Assembly: GCA_000403315.2 (NCBI GenBank)
Contig: KE159636.1
Location: 370,042-434,041 of the forward strand
Reading direction: 5' to 3'
From: Lachnospiraceae bacterium A2
GTDB lineage: Bacteria; Bacillota; Clostridia; Lachnospirales; Lachnospiraceae
DNA length: 64,000 nt
Shown here: positions 8,990-17,701 of the stretch, in pieces
Numbering within the stretch: position 1 is the first letter of the stretch
Layout: each line of letters opens with the position of its first letter
The notes under the pieces: model-generated
Seen by the model: the letters and a program-made list of their open reading frames with translations, nothing else
Told to the model about the DNA's origin: nothing
Databases searched by the model: none
Made by a program: the position numbers and the translations under genes

Positions 8990-10456
8990 ATGTTAAAGAA
9001 TTGGAACAAGCCGGAGCGGCCGGGGGTGGAAGAACTGGAGGAACGCCTTGAGGCGGCAAGGGCAAAGCTTGCAGTGCAGCAGATGCAGATTAAGGAACAT
9101 AAGCTTCCGGTATTTGTGCTGTTTGAAGGCTGGGGGACCGCCGGGAAAGGCAGTATTTTAGGGAAAATCATCAAAGAAATTGACCCAAGGTTTTTCAAGG
9201 TTGCCACTATGGATATCCCCACCGAGGAAGAAAAGCGCAAGCCTTTCCTGTACCGCTATTTTGTCAAAATCCCGGAAGCCGGGAAATTCTGTTTTCTGGA
9301 TTCTGGCTGGATGGATGAAGTGACGCGGGGCTGCCTGCATGGGGAACTGAAGGAGAAACAGTACAAGGAGCGGATAGACAGCGTGAAGCGCTTTGAGCGG
9401 CAGCTTACAGATAACGGCTACCTTGTAATGAAGTTTTTCTTCCATATCAGCCAGGAGGAACAGAAAAAACGGCTGAAAGGCTTGGAAAAAGATGAAAATA
9501 CAAGCTGGCGCGTCAGCAGCAACGACACATGGCAGAATAAGCATTACAGCAAATGCACAAAGGTTTACGACCAATACTTAAACGATACCAATGCATCCAC
9601 TTCCCCATGGTATATTGTAGATGCAAAAAATAAAAAATGGGCGCAGCTCCAAGTGCTGGAAACCTTGGTGGGCGGCATTGAAACGGCTTTAAAAAACAGC
9701 GCCATGGCAGTGCCTTTATTGCAGAATGTATTCCCAATGGAAAAAGTGCCGAAGCTTTCTGAAATTTCCTTGGATAAATCATTGACGGACGAAGAATACA
9801 AACGCCAGTTGGATGAGCTTCAAGGCAGGCTGCGGATGCTGCACAATGAGCTGTACCGGAAGAAAATCCCGGTGGTTATCGCTTATGAAGGCTGGGACGC
9901 GGCAGGCAAGGGCGGCAACATCAAGCGGATTACCGGAGCCTTGGACCCAAGGGGCTTTGAAGTGCATCCCATTGCAAGCCCGGAGCCCCATGAAAAAGCA
10001 AGGCATTACCTGTGGCGGTTCTGGAACCGCCTGCCTAAGACCGGCCATGTGGCAATTTTTGACCGCACGTGGTATGGGCGGGTAATGGTAGAGCGTCTGG
10101 AAGGCTTTTGCAATGAGAATGACTGGCAGCGCGCCTATAATGAAATCAATGAGTTTGAAAAAGAGCTGTCCGACTGGGGCGCAGTGATTATCAAGTTCTG
10201 GGTACAGATTGATAAGGACGTCCAGCTTGCACGGTTTACTGACCGCCAGAATACGCCGGAAAAACAGTGGAAGATTACGGAGGAGGACTGGCGGAACCGT
10301 GATAAATGGGATTTGTATGAAACTGCAGTCAATGAGATGATGAAAAAGACCAGCACCACGTATGCACCGTGGCATGTGCTGGAATCTAACGATAAGAAGT
10401 ATGCGAGGATTAAGGCGCTGCGGATTGTGATTGAGGAGATAGAGAAAGTCCTGTAA
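8990..10456 (+). CDS. pap: Polyphosphate:AMP phosphotransferase (tandem PPK2)
   Basis: A 488-residue protein with two PPK2 domains, the architecture of polyphosphate:AMP phosphotransferases that make ADP from AMP and polyphosphate. The N-terminal domain has a Walker A-like GWGTAGKGS (about residue 45) but a divergent lid region. The C-terminal domain has the complete set: YEGWDAAGKGGNIKR, the DPRGFEV...PEPHEKARHYLWRFW lid and FDRTWYGRVMVERLEGF. The C-terminal domain is therefore probably the catalytic half. GGAGGAG precedes the ATG. A strong hairpin follows the stop, so the gene is likely monocistronic. Confidence 0.92.
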   Translation: MLKNWNKPERPGVEELEERLEAARAKLAVQQMQIKEHKLPVFVLFEGWGTAGKGSILGKIIKEIDPRFFKVATMDIPTEEEKRKPFLYRYFVKIPEAGKFCFLDSGWMDEVTRGCLHGELKEKQYKERIDSVKRFERQLTDNGYLVMKFFFHISQEEQKKRLKGLEKDENTSWRVSSNDTWQNKHYSKCTKVYDQYLNDTNASTSPWYIVDAKNKKWAQLQVLETLVGGIETALKNSAMAVPLLQNVFPMEKVPKLSEISLDKSLTDEEYKRQLDELQGRLRMLHNELYRKKIPVVIAYEGWDAAGKGGNIKRITGALDPRGFEVHPIASPEPHEKARHYLWRFWNRLPKTGHVAIFDRTWYGRVMVERLEGFCNENDWQRAYNEINEFEKELSDWGAVIIKFWVQIDKDVQLARFTDRQNTPEKQWKITEEDWRNRDKWDLYETAVNEMMKKTSTTYAPWHVLESNDKKYARIKALRIVIEEIEKVL

Positions 10457-10461
10457 AGAAT

Positions 10462-10502
10462 AAGGGCTGCCGGGAAATGCTGTGTTTTCCGGCAGCCCTT
10501 GT
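10462..10502 (+). terminator. Rho-independent terminator after pap
   Basis: Stem AAGGGCTGCCGG / CCGGCAGCCCTT (12 bp) closes directly after the pap stop codon, with a short T-containing tail. It also lies 90 bases beyond the end of the minus-strand cassette, so it may serve both directions. Confidence 0.75.
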
Positions 10503-10589
10503 TCCAGCAGGCAATGAAGAAAATAGCCATGCCTGTGTGGAGTGTGGCGAATACCGTAAGGGCAGTATGTTTGTTGTGAAAAATACTTT

Positions 10590-11285
10590 TCAAGGTTTTT
10601 TAACTTCTTCCAAAACTCCTTTTTCTATTAACCCGGAAAGCAGGTTATCAGTAACTGATTTTCCAAAAATGTTGAGTATTTGTGCCATAAATACGGCTTT
10701 TTGCCGTTCATCCCCTAATTGATCCAACATATGGATTAATCTGGAAGTCCGCGCCGTTTTCTGCTTGGTAGGCGCATACAAAATAAACCTGGCCCGTTTC
10801 ATTTCTTCTGAGAGTTCGTTTTGGATATTAATATATTCCTCATTGGACATTTCAATTCCCGGTTCTAGTTCAAAATAAGGGATCCTTACATCAATTAAGA
10901 TAAAATAAAATGCAAAGGCTTTTTCTTTATCGGTTTCTAATACAGGGTTTTCCTGTATGCCTTTCCATAGCTCTTGGTAAAATGTTTCGCTATCAAGCCC
11001 TTTTTTCAGAAATGCTTCTAACATTCCGTCTACATTTTTTCCATAAGTATCTTCATAGGAATCTTTTTCATCCCGGGTAAATACCTTTTCCAGTTGTGCG
11101 TTCTCCGTAGGTTCTGTCTGCTCATATTGTTCCAATGCAAATTTTAGCAATTCTGGTTCCCTGCCGGGTACGGAAATTATTTTTAGATAAACATAATAGG
11201 AAATATTCAGCAAATCCATTGCTGCGTTTTGAAATAAATTTATAATACCGCTCTTTGCATTTTCCATTGTTTCTTGTTTTTCCAT
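10590..11285 (-). CDS. Uncharacterised helical protein, third gene of the nitrilase-like cassette
   Basis: A 231-residue protein that I do not recognise. It is acidic and almost entirely helical by composition, without signal peptide or membrane span. AAAGGAGG lies 4 bases before the ATG. The start overlaps the end of the preceding winged-helix gene by 46 bases, so the two are translationally coupled and very probably act together. The base composition is visibly more AT-rich than the neighbouring pap and spoVT genes, which points to horizontal acquisition. Function unknown. Confidence 0.7.
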   Translation of the reverse strand: MEKQETMENAKSGIINLFQNAAMDLLNISYYVYLKIISVPGREPELLKFALEQYEQTEPTENAQLEKVFTRDEKDSYEDTYGKNVDGMLEAFLKKGLDSETFYQELWKGIQENPVLETDKEKAFAFYFILIDVRIPYFELEPGIEMSNEEYINIQNELSEEMKRARFILYAPTKQKTARTSRLIHMLDQLGDERQKAVFMAQILNIFGKSVTDNLLSGLIEKGVLEEVKKP

Positions 11286-12118
11286 ACAGCCTCCTTTCCA
11301 TATTCTTCCCTATCTGAATTGTCATCCATGTTGCCTGTGATAGAGTTTAGCACATTTGCCCATTGAAAATCTTTTTGGAATAACGTATCATGAGCTTCAT
11401 AATTTAAATCTGGCATCCTTTTCTTGGGTTGGGCAGTTGTCGGCTTTTTTTGGGAGGCAATCATGCACAGATTGAGATTCTGCTCCAAGGCAATGGAAAA
11501 GGTGTGGGGAGTTTCTTGCATCGCCGGGATAAGTGGTGCCATTTTGAGCGCTTGTGCAGTAATGCGGTAGGATATGGTAGGTTTTTCATACTTATCCTTC
11601 ATAGTGTAATATAGCTGTTGGCCATGTTTTGTCAAATAGTAATGCTTTTCACGCCCCATGGCTCTGGACTGGAAAAAGCCGTTCCACTTATATTTTGTAA
11701 TAAATTGCGATAAAGATGATACACTCATGTCCACAGCATCTGCTAATTCCTTGTGGGTAATTCCGGGCTTTTCATGTATTTCGTTGAAGATAGGATATTT
11801 ATCCTTTAGCTGCACTGCATAATCTTCGATTGAAATTTCCTTTTCTTTTTCTTCTGATAGCATACTGAGCATATTTGTGAATGAAAGGAGCTGCCCCATC
11901 TGGTAGATCTGAATAGCATCCTCTGACTTTAGATATTTATGCCCCCGCCAATAGGATTCCACATAATTTTCAAGTTCCCAGAATTCATCTGGTATTGCCT
12001 CGGTGCATAGGCTTCGGATTATCTTGGCTGTTTTCTTGGAAAATTCATAGAGCAGGTCTTCTGGAATTTCCGCAGCGTCAAATACATATTCTGAAATTAG
12101 GTTGATTAATTCTCTCAT
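11240..12118 (-). CDS. Winged-helix (MarR-like) protein of the nitrilase-like cassette
   Basis: About 292 residues. The middle part (roughly residues 110-180) is a winged helix: IHEKPGITHKELADAV, then DMSVSSLSQFITKYKWNG as the recognition helix and MGREKHYYLTKHGQQLY as the wing. The flanking N-terminal ~105 residues and C-terminal ~110 residues match nothing I recognise. It could be the regulator of the cassette or a nucleic-acid-sensing component. The ATG at 12118 (MRELINL) is chosen, but 12133 is also in frame. It lies 53 bases after the nitrilase-like gene and overlaps the next gene. Confidence 0.7.
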   Translation of the reverse strand: MRELINLISEYVFDAAEIPEDLLYEFSKKTAKIIRSLCTEAIPDEFWELENYVESYWRGHKYLKSEDAIQIYQMGQLLSFTNMLSMLSEEKEKEISIEDYAVQLKDKYPIFNEIHEKPGITHKELADAVDMSVSSLSQFITKYKWNGFFQSRAMGREKHYYLTKHGQQLYYTMKDKYEKPTISYRITAQALKMAPLIPAMQETPHTFSIALEQNLNLCMIASQKKPTTAQPKKRMPDLNYEAHDTLFQKDFQWANVLNSITGNMDDNSDREEYGKEAVWKNKKQWKMQRAVL

Positions 12119-12186
12119 AGTCCCACCACACATCCTAAATAGTTTATTAATAGTTTACCACATTATTCTTCCATGCTCAACAAAAA

Positions 12187-13668
12187 TTATTCTGGCTGAT
12201 ACCGGATGATTTCAATATTTGTATTTTTTACCTTATCTTCAAAAGAAAAGTCATAATCCAAAAGATAGAAACATCCTCCTGTACTGCAGTTTGCGGTGCA
12301 GCCCTCACGTTGTATATCTTTCTTGCATATTCCGGCAATTGTTTTCCTTTTGGACACAATTCCCCCGTTTCCAATGTTTAATGCCGTTTTCCGTATAGAA
12401 CTGCAGGCATTTGCAAGAACGGAACTGACAAAATATTTATTTGCTAACTCTTTCTGACGTTCCGCAAATTGGGCTAAGGAAGGGCTCCAGGCTGCTATTA
12501 TGGTAAATGCAGGCAAAAAATAGCGTGCTAATTTTTCGGTATATTCGCCATCTATCATGTCGCGGCAGATAGCGGGAAGGAATAGGCCTATATGTTCTAT
12601 GGCCATGATGTCGCACCGCTTTCCGGGTGTGCATAAAGCTTCGCATACTTCAAATCCATGTTTGCCCTTTTTAGGTTTTGTAAAGGAAGAATATTTATAG
12701 TATTCTCCAATTTCTTCGCCCCAGGCATCCAGAATCCGCATGACGTTATTTCCTTCTTCTGTCCATGTGGTCCCAGCAAACACAAGCATTAAATCCATGC
12801 CCTTCATGTTGCGGCGGCTGATGCGTATTTGCTGCTGCACGGAACGGTATACTTCAGGGCTTACCACATATTCTGGCAGGACAATGATGTTACTGCCAAC
12901 ATGGATTGCCGATGCCACTGCCTGTCTGATTCTTTCTGCTGCATGGGCTTGGTTGAAATTTGCATAATCTACAATAAAACTGCTTTCGCCAACAAATTTG
13001 AATGCAAAGTTCTGGTGTACAGAAAAGGGTATTACAGCAATTTTTAGCCTATGGGCATTTTTATTTTTTTCAATCCATGCTTTGCTGGGCTGCAGATACT
13101 TGGCTTGCGGAACATTGATATGCTCTTTCCAACTGTTTTCATGGATAAAACGGAAATTTTCAAATTGTTCAAAGAAATCACTGGAAACAGCCCTATTCCG
13201 TCCAATTCCTACTACATAGTCTTCATGGATGGTTCTTTTCAGGTTATAGTATACTCTATAATTTGTTTTGTTCTGCTTGTCCAAAGGGCCAAGGGTGCTT
13301 GCCATCCATTTGCTTTCCCAATTACCAGCTACCGAGTCAATAGCTGCGAGAATGCAGTAAAGGACTGTAAGCTGGTTTTTCTTAGGGTCCAAATAACTTT
13401 GTAAATCTATGTTTTGCACTAATTGAAGTATCTGTTGGCTGACAGAGGCATACTCCGAAACGTTGTAATCTTCCATAAGTTCCATAATGTTTTCTGAAAA
13501 TTCATTCAATATGCCAATGTTAGGGTTTAATTTCTGGTCTAAGTATTTACTGGTAAATTCTTGTTGGTTGTCTATGTTTTCGCAGAGCCCCCCAAAGCAG
13601 TTGCCAATTAAATCATATATATTATCTGCTTCTGTCAAATATGTATCAAATCCATACCCCAAAACCAT
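12187..13668 (-). CDS. Nitrilase-superfamily enzyme with unknown N-terminal domain
   Basis: A 493-residue protein. The C-terminal ~285 residues fit the carbon-nitrogen hydrolase fold and all three catalytic positions are visible: Glu266 in IIVLPEYVVSP, Lys325 in GEYYKYSSF and Cys368 in LFLPAICRDM. The usual members hydrolyse amides or nitriles, or transfer acyl groups. A cysteine cluster near the end (CKKDIQREGCTANCSTGGC) might bind a metal. Residues 1-205 are helical, fit no family I know and are not part of a normal nitrilase. GAGGGG lies 6 bases before the ATG and a promoter lies 60 bases upstream. It leads a three-gene unit. Nitrilase domains also occur fused to defence reverse transcriptases, but no reverse transcriptase motif is visible here, so any defence role is inference. 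Confidence 0.75.
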   Translation of the reverse strand: MVLGYGFDTYLTEADNIYDLIGNCFGGLCENIDNQQEFTSKYLDQKLNPNIGILNEFSENIMELMEDYNVSEYASVSQQILQLVQNIDLQSYLDPKKNQLTVLYCILAAIDSVAGNWESKWMASTLGPLDKQNKTNYRVYYNLKRTIHEDYVVGIGRNRAVSSDFFEQFENFRFIHENSWKEHINVPQAKYLQPSKAWIEKNKNAHRLKIAVIPFSVHQNFAFKFVGESSFIVDYANFNQAHAAERIRQAVASAIHVGSNIIVLPEYVVSPEVYRSVQQQIRISRRNMKGMDLMLVFAGTTWTEEGNNVMRILDAWGEEIGEYYKYSSFTKPKKGKHGFEVCEALCTPGKRCDIMAIEHIGLFLPAICRDMIDGEYTEKLARYFLPAFTIIAAWSPSLAQFAERQKELANKYFVSSVLANACSSIRKTALNIGNGGIVSKRKTIAGICKKDIQREGCTANCSTGGCFYLLDYDFSFEDKVKNTNIEIIRYQPE

Positions 13669-13726
13669 GTTATGCCCCTCTCTGATTGCTTGATATGGAG
13701 CTTTTCAGCTTCCGTCTGTATTTTTT

Positions 13727-13754
13727 ATTATACCTATTATGCTGCTGATTTCAA
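13727..13754 (-). promoter_or_regulatory. Promoter of the nitrilase-like cassette
   Basis: On the minus strand, TTGAAA (13749-13754) and TATAAT (13727-13732) are separated by 16 bases, about 60 bases before the nitrilase-like start codon. The remaining ~250 bases up to spoVT are AT-rich and show no gene. Confidence 0.6.
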
Positions 13755-14002
13755 TAGGTTTTTGGCATATATAGAACTATGTATTTAAAAATGAAAATAA
13801 AATATGGTGCCATCCATATACAGATGTATCCATAAACTGCTATTTGGATTCAGGAGCAAATGGGAGCAGATGGAAAAGGATGTTTTCCAGGTATAAAATG
13901 CCACCATTTACAGATAATAGTACCATAATCGCCAAATGGCGGTATGATTTGCTAATGGGTTGCATTAGGCGCTTAAACTATCAATAAATGGAGGATGTTA
14001 TT

Positions 14003-14551
14003 ATGAAAGCAACAGGAATTGTCCGTAGGATAGATGATTTGGGAAGGGTGGTTGTGCCGAAGGAAATCCGGCGTACATTAAGAATCCGCGAGGGGGACCC
14101 GCTGGAAATTTTTACCGACCGGGAAGGGGAGATTATCCTGAAAAAATATTCCCCCATCGGTGAACTTGGGCAGTTTGCAGGCCTGTATGCAGAAAGCCTT
14201 GCCCAGACCAGCGGCTGCCTGGTATGCATCACGGATAAAGACCATGTGATTGCAGCAGCCGGGGCCGGGAAAAAAGATTTTGATGGGAAGCCAATCAGCA
14301 AGCAGCTGGAAAATGTTATTACCGACCGGGAAACGTTTTATGCCCAAAAGGATGAAAAAGGGTTTGTAAAAATCACTTTGGACGACGCCGGGGATTTCCA
14401 GTCCCAGGTGGTGTCAACGATTATTTCCGAGGGCGATGCCATTGGCTCTGTGGTAATGTACAACAAAGAAGAAGGCAGCGGCATGGGGGAAACAGAAAGC
14501 AAGCTGGCAAAGGTGGCAGCAGGATTTCTTGGGAAGCAGATGGAGCAGTAG
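14003..14551 (+). CDS. spoVT: Stage V sporulation protein T (AbrB-type regulator)
   Basis: Transcription factor of 182 residues. The N-terminal swapped-hairpin AbrB domain is very clear (MKATGIVRRIDDLGRVVVP, EIRRTLRIREGDPLEIF) and is followed by a GAF-like domain to the C-terminus. This is the arrangement of SpoVT, which tunes sigma-G-dependent gene expression in the forespore. GGAGG is 8 bases before the ATG at 14003, and the length matches the family. It supports a spore-forming host. Confidence 0.93.
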   Translation: MKATGIVRRIDDLGRVVVPKEIRRTLRIREGDPLEIFTDREGEIILKKYSPIGELGQFAGLYAESLAQTSGCLVCITDKDHVIAAAGAGKKDFDGKPISKQLENVITDRETFYAQKDEKGFVKITLDDAGDFQSQVVSTIISEGDAIGSVVMYNKEEGSGMGETESKLAKVAAGFLGKQMEQ

Positions 14552-14652
14552 CGTTTGGGGCTGCGTCAGGCTAGATGTATATTGGTACTGTCAATGAAAA
14601 AGGCTTTGGGCGTTCCTTGGGGGACAGACGGCAAAGCACGGCTGCCCGCTGC

Positions 14653-15666
14653 TTATTTTTCTTCCCGGTACTGGACAGGCTCTGAGTGCTGGTCTAAGGA
14701 GCGGAACTCGTAGCCTGCATCCGAAAGCTTCTGCAATACGGTGGGGAGGGCAGCCAATGTGGCGTTCTTCCCAGAACCGTCATGCATCAGGACTACGGGG
14801 TTTTCCACATATTTTATGGTGGTGCAGATGTTGTCTATAATGTTCTGGCTGGTAGTCAGGTTGCTCCCATCCCCAGAACTTACATTCCAGTCAAAGTGGG
14901 TAAACCCGCGCCGCCCCATTTCCTCGATAATGCTGTTCACTACATAGGAGGAGCCGTTGTTGCTCCCGCCTGGGAACCGGTACAGGCAAGGGGAATAGCC
15001 GGTCTGTTGGTATACCCAATCGTACACTTTTTCATAATCCTCTAAGAACGCATCCCTGGAGCGGTAAATCTGGCTGTAATCGTGGCTGTAAGAATGGAGG
15101 GCGAGGGTATGCCCCCGTTCTACGATATCTGATAAATATTCTGCATACTCCTCGTTATTTTTCCCTACTACAAAAAAGGTGGCATGGGCATTGTACTGGT
15201 CCAGCAAATCCAGCACCTTTGGGGTAAGGTCGGAAGGGCCGTCGTCAAAAGTCAGGTAAACATATTTCTGCCCAGACTGCATAGGGGTTTCCTCTTTGTC
15301 TGCATAGAGGTTGGGATAAGGGTCTTCTTCGGAACTGCTGGAGGAATACCCATACCCTTGGCTGGAACTGGAATCCTCCTCGGAGCCTTCCCCAGAACCT
15401 TCCTCCCCTAAGCACTGCATTTGTTCCGAAAGCTCAGAAATGAAATCCTTCTGGCCTTCAATGTACTTTTCTTTTTCTTCTAGCTGGGCAGCGCTGTCCT
15501 CTAGCTTTTCGTTCAGCCCGGAATTGTTTTTCTCCAATTGGGCAGCTTTGGCTTCCAGGCTCTGGTAGCGGCCATCTAAATCCTGGTATTGGAATCCAAG
15601 GAACCCGCAAATACAGAGAAACAGGGCGGTACAGGCAAAAACCGGGATAAATGTTCTTTTTTTCAT
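14653..15666 (-). CDS. Polysaccharide deacetylase with N-terminal anchor and coiled coil
   Basis: Membrane-anchored or secreted NodB-type deacetylase, 337 residues. It has an N-terminal membrane span (TFIPVFACTALFLCICGFLG), a heptad-rich coiled coil (about residues 28-85), a Ser/Glu-rich linker and the NodB domain from about residue 125. The domain shows YLTFDDGPSD (metal and catalytic Asp), TLALHSYSHDY (metal-binding HxxxH type) and RFPGGSNN. The likely substrate is peptidoglycan or another wall glycan. The start at 15666 has AAGGAG 9 bases upstream. A minus-strand promoter (15705-15733) precedes it. Confidence 0.88.
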   Translation of the reverse strand: MKKRTFIPVFACTALFLCICGFLGFQYQDLDGRYQSLEAKAAQLEKNNSGLNEKLEDSAAQLEEKEKYIEGQKDFISELSEQMQCLGEEGSGEGSEEDSSSSQGYGYSSSSSEEDPYPNLYADKEETPMQSGQKYVYLTFDDGPSDLTPKVLDLLDQYNAHATFFVVGKNNEEYAEYLSDIVERGHTLALHSYSHDYSQIYRSRDAFLEDYEKVYDWVYQQTGYSPCLYRFPGGSNNGSSYVVNSIIEEMGRRGFTHFDWNVSSGDGSNLTTSQNIIDNICTTIKYVENPVVLMHDGSGKNATLAALPTVLQKLSDAGYEFRSLDQHSEPVQYREEK

Positions 15667-15704
15667 AATCATTTTCTCCTTAAGTAGAAAGTTTTCCAAA
15701 TAAT

Positions 15705-15733
15705 AGTATAGCGAAAAGATGGAGTTCCAACAA
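15705..15733 (-). promoter_or_regulatory. Promoter of the polysaccharide deacetylase
   Basis: Minus-strand TTGTTG (15728-15733) and TATACT (15705-15710) with a 17-base spacer, about 40 bases before the start codon. Confidence 0.55.
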
Positions 15734-15794
15734 GAGGTTAAGAATTTTTTAAGAAAACGGTAACATTCACAATAATCTAACCAAAGAATAAATC

Positions 15795-15823
15795 TTGTAT
15801 ATTTTCCCCTAAACGTGTAAAAT
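15795..15823 (+). promoter_or_regulatory. Putative promoter of tcdA
   Basis: TTGTAT (15795-15800) and TAAAAT (15818-15823) with a 17-base spacer, about 110 bases before the tcdA start and divergent from the deacetylase promoter. Confidence 0.45.
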
Positions 15824-15931
15824 AAGAAGGAAATGTTTTCGAAATATGTACCATCAGCTTTAGCCCGGAACTTGGCTGCGCTGTATCAGGTACAAATGGG
15901 AAACATACTAAATTTCAAACAGAGGAAACCT

Positions 15932-16642
15932 ATGGACGAAAAATTTATCCGAACTGCCATGCTGCTGGGGGAAGGCAGCTTAAACCGTCTGGAAAAAGCA
16001 CGGGTAGCGGTATTTGGCATTGGCGGCGTGGGCGGCCATGCGGCGGAAGCGCTGGCAAGGAGCGGCGTGGGGAAGCTGGATTTGGTTGACAAAGACACGA
16101 TCAGCATTTCCAACATAAACCGTCAGGCCATCGCAACTGAAAAGACGGTGGGGCAGCGAAAAGCGCAGGCGATGAAAGAGCGGATTCTCAGCATCAACCC
16201 AAAGGCAGAAGTCCGGGCATGCCATTGCTTTTTCCTGCCGGAAACCGCAGGGGAATTTGATTTTAAGGAATATGACTATGTGGTTGACGCAGTAGATACG
16301 GTGACAGCCAAGATTGCGCTGGTACTGCAGGCGCAGCAGGCGGGAGTGCCTGTCATTTCCAGCATGGGGGCAGGGAATAAGCTGGATCCCACCCGGTTTG
16401 AGGTGGCGGACATCTACCAGACTTCTGTCTGCCCGCTGGCACGGGTGATGCGCCGGGAACTGAAAAAGCGGGGAGTCGGGCATTTGAAGGTGGTATATTC
16501 CAAGGAAGAACCCCTGCGGCCCGTGGCGCAGGAGGCAGAAACATCCGGCAGGGCAGTACCGGGCAGCGTTGCCTTCGTGCCGTCGGTGGCAGGGCTGATT
16601 ATGGCAGGGGAGGTAGTAAAAGACCTTTGCAAAATACAGTAA
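15932..16642 (+). CDS. tcdA: tRNA threonylcarbamoyladenosine dehydratase (ThiF/E1-like)
   Basis: E1-like adenylating enzyme of 236 residues that cyclises t6A37 in tRNA. The ATP-binding loop is VFGIGGVGGHAAEALARSG, followed by the acidic DLVDKDTISISNINRQ motif that marks this family. Near the C-terminus, TSVCPLARVMRRELKKRG and GSVAFVPSVAGLIMAGEVV are also typical. AGAGGAAA precedes the ATG at 15932. An extension to 15833 would add 33 residues with no family counterpart. It sits 12 bases before the YhaO-like gene and may be co-transcribed with it. Confidence 0.88.
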   Translation: MDEKFIRTAMLLGEGSLNRLEKARVAVFGIGGVGGHAAEALARSGVGKLDLVDKDTISISNINRQAIATEKTVGQRKAQAMKERILSINPKAEVRACHCFFLPETAGEFDFKEYDYVVDAVDTVTAKIALVLQAQQAGVPVISSMGAGNKLDPTRFEVADIYQTSVCPLARVMRRELKKRGVGHLKVVYSKEEPLRPVAQEAETSGRAVPGSVAFVPSVAGLIMAGEVVKDLCKIQ

Positions 16643-16654
16643 GGAGAAAGTTAC

Positions 16655-17701
16655 ATGAAATTCATTCATATAGCAGACGTACATTTAGGGGCAAAACCCG
16701 AGAAGAACATGCCATGGGCCAAGGAACGGGAGGAGCATAGCTGGCAGGCATTTTCCGACGTGATTACCAGGGCAAAGGAAGAACAGGTGCAGCTCCTTCT
16801 GATTGCCGGGAACCTGTTCCACAGGCAGCCCCTAATCCGGGAGCTGAAAGAAGTGAACCGCCAGTTTTCAAGGATTCCCCAGACCCAGGTAGTATTGGTG
16901 GCGGGGAACCGGGATTACCTGCGGCAAAATTCCTGTTACAATACCTTCCGCTGGGGAGAAAATGTGCATTTCTTAAAGGAAGAAAAAATACGTTCCGTGG
17001 AACTGGAAGGGCTGGGCATCCGGGTTTATGGGCTGAGCTACTGGCGGCGGGAAATCCGGGAGCGGCTCTATGACAAGGTTCCGGCGGCGAAAGACGATTT
17101 CTGCAACATCCTTTTGGCCCATGGGGGGGATGAAACCCATATCCCCTTTGACACCAAGGAACTGGAAAAACAGGAGTTTGGCTATGTGGCCCTTGGGCAT
17201 ATCCATAAGCCCATGCAGCTTGTGGAACATAAAATTGTCATGGCCGGCGCGCTGCAGCCTGTGGACTGCACGGAAACAGGGGAGCATGGGTATTTTATAG
17301 GGGAGCTTAAGGAAGGCGGCTGCAAGGTGGAATTTTGCCCCCTCCATTACTGCGAATACGTTTCTTTAAGCTTAAAGGTAAGCCAGGATACCACAGAAGA
17401 AAATTTGAAGAAGGTGCTGCAGGGCCGGATCGAGCAGGCGAAGGAGTGCCAGCTTTTTAAAGTCATCCTCACTGGCTCCTGCCCGTCGGGCGGGTCCATT
17501 GATACGGAGGAACTGGCGCGGATGGAGCGCGTGGTGCAGGTAGTGGACCGGTGCCACCCGGACTATGATTTTGAAAAGCTAAAGCTCAGGCACCAGCATC
17601 AGATTTTAGGGCGCTACATTGAGGCATTGGAGAAAATGCCGCAGACGGAAATTACAAAAAAGGCTTTGTATTATGGCGTGGAGGCAATGTTAGCAGAATG
17701 A
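16655..17701 (+). CDS. SbcD/YhaO-like metallophosphoesterase with altered metal ligands
   Basis: A 348-residue protein of the DNA-repair exonuclease (SbcD/Mre11/YhaO) family, paired with the SMC-like gene downstream by a 4-base overlap. The first motif FIHIADVHLGA and the last LGHIHKP are intact. The second motif, normally GD, reads AGNLFH (Asn53), and the third, normally GNHD, reads AGNRDYL (Arg86 in place of the catalytic His). The bridging Asp and the general-acid His are therefore replaced. Either this subfamily uses other residues or the nuclease is inactive and acts structurally with its ATPase partner. The C-terminal ~80 residues form the capping region. Confidence 0.8.
   Translation: MKFIHIADVHLGAKPEKNMPWAKEREEHSWQAFSDVITRAKEEQVQLLLIAGNLFHRQPLIRELKEVNRQFSRIPQTQVVLVAGNRDYLRQNSCYNTFRWGENVHFLKEEKIRSVELEGLGIRVYGLSYWRREIRERLYDKVPAAKDDFCNILLAHGGDETHIPFDTKELEKQEFGYVALGHIHKPMQLVEHKIVMAGALQPVDCTETGEHGYFIGELKEGGCKVEFCPLHYCEYVSLSLKVSQDTTEENLKKVLQGRIEQAKECQLFKVILTGSCPSGGSIDTEELARMERVVQVVDRCHPDYDFEKLKLRHQHQILGRYIEALEKMPQTEITKKALYYGVEAMLAE

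Noticed and set aside
12187-13668. Reverse transcriptase-nitrilase defence protein (DRT type)
   Set aside because: No YxDD or other reverse-transcriptase motif occurs in the N-terminal 205 residues, which are too short for that domain.
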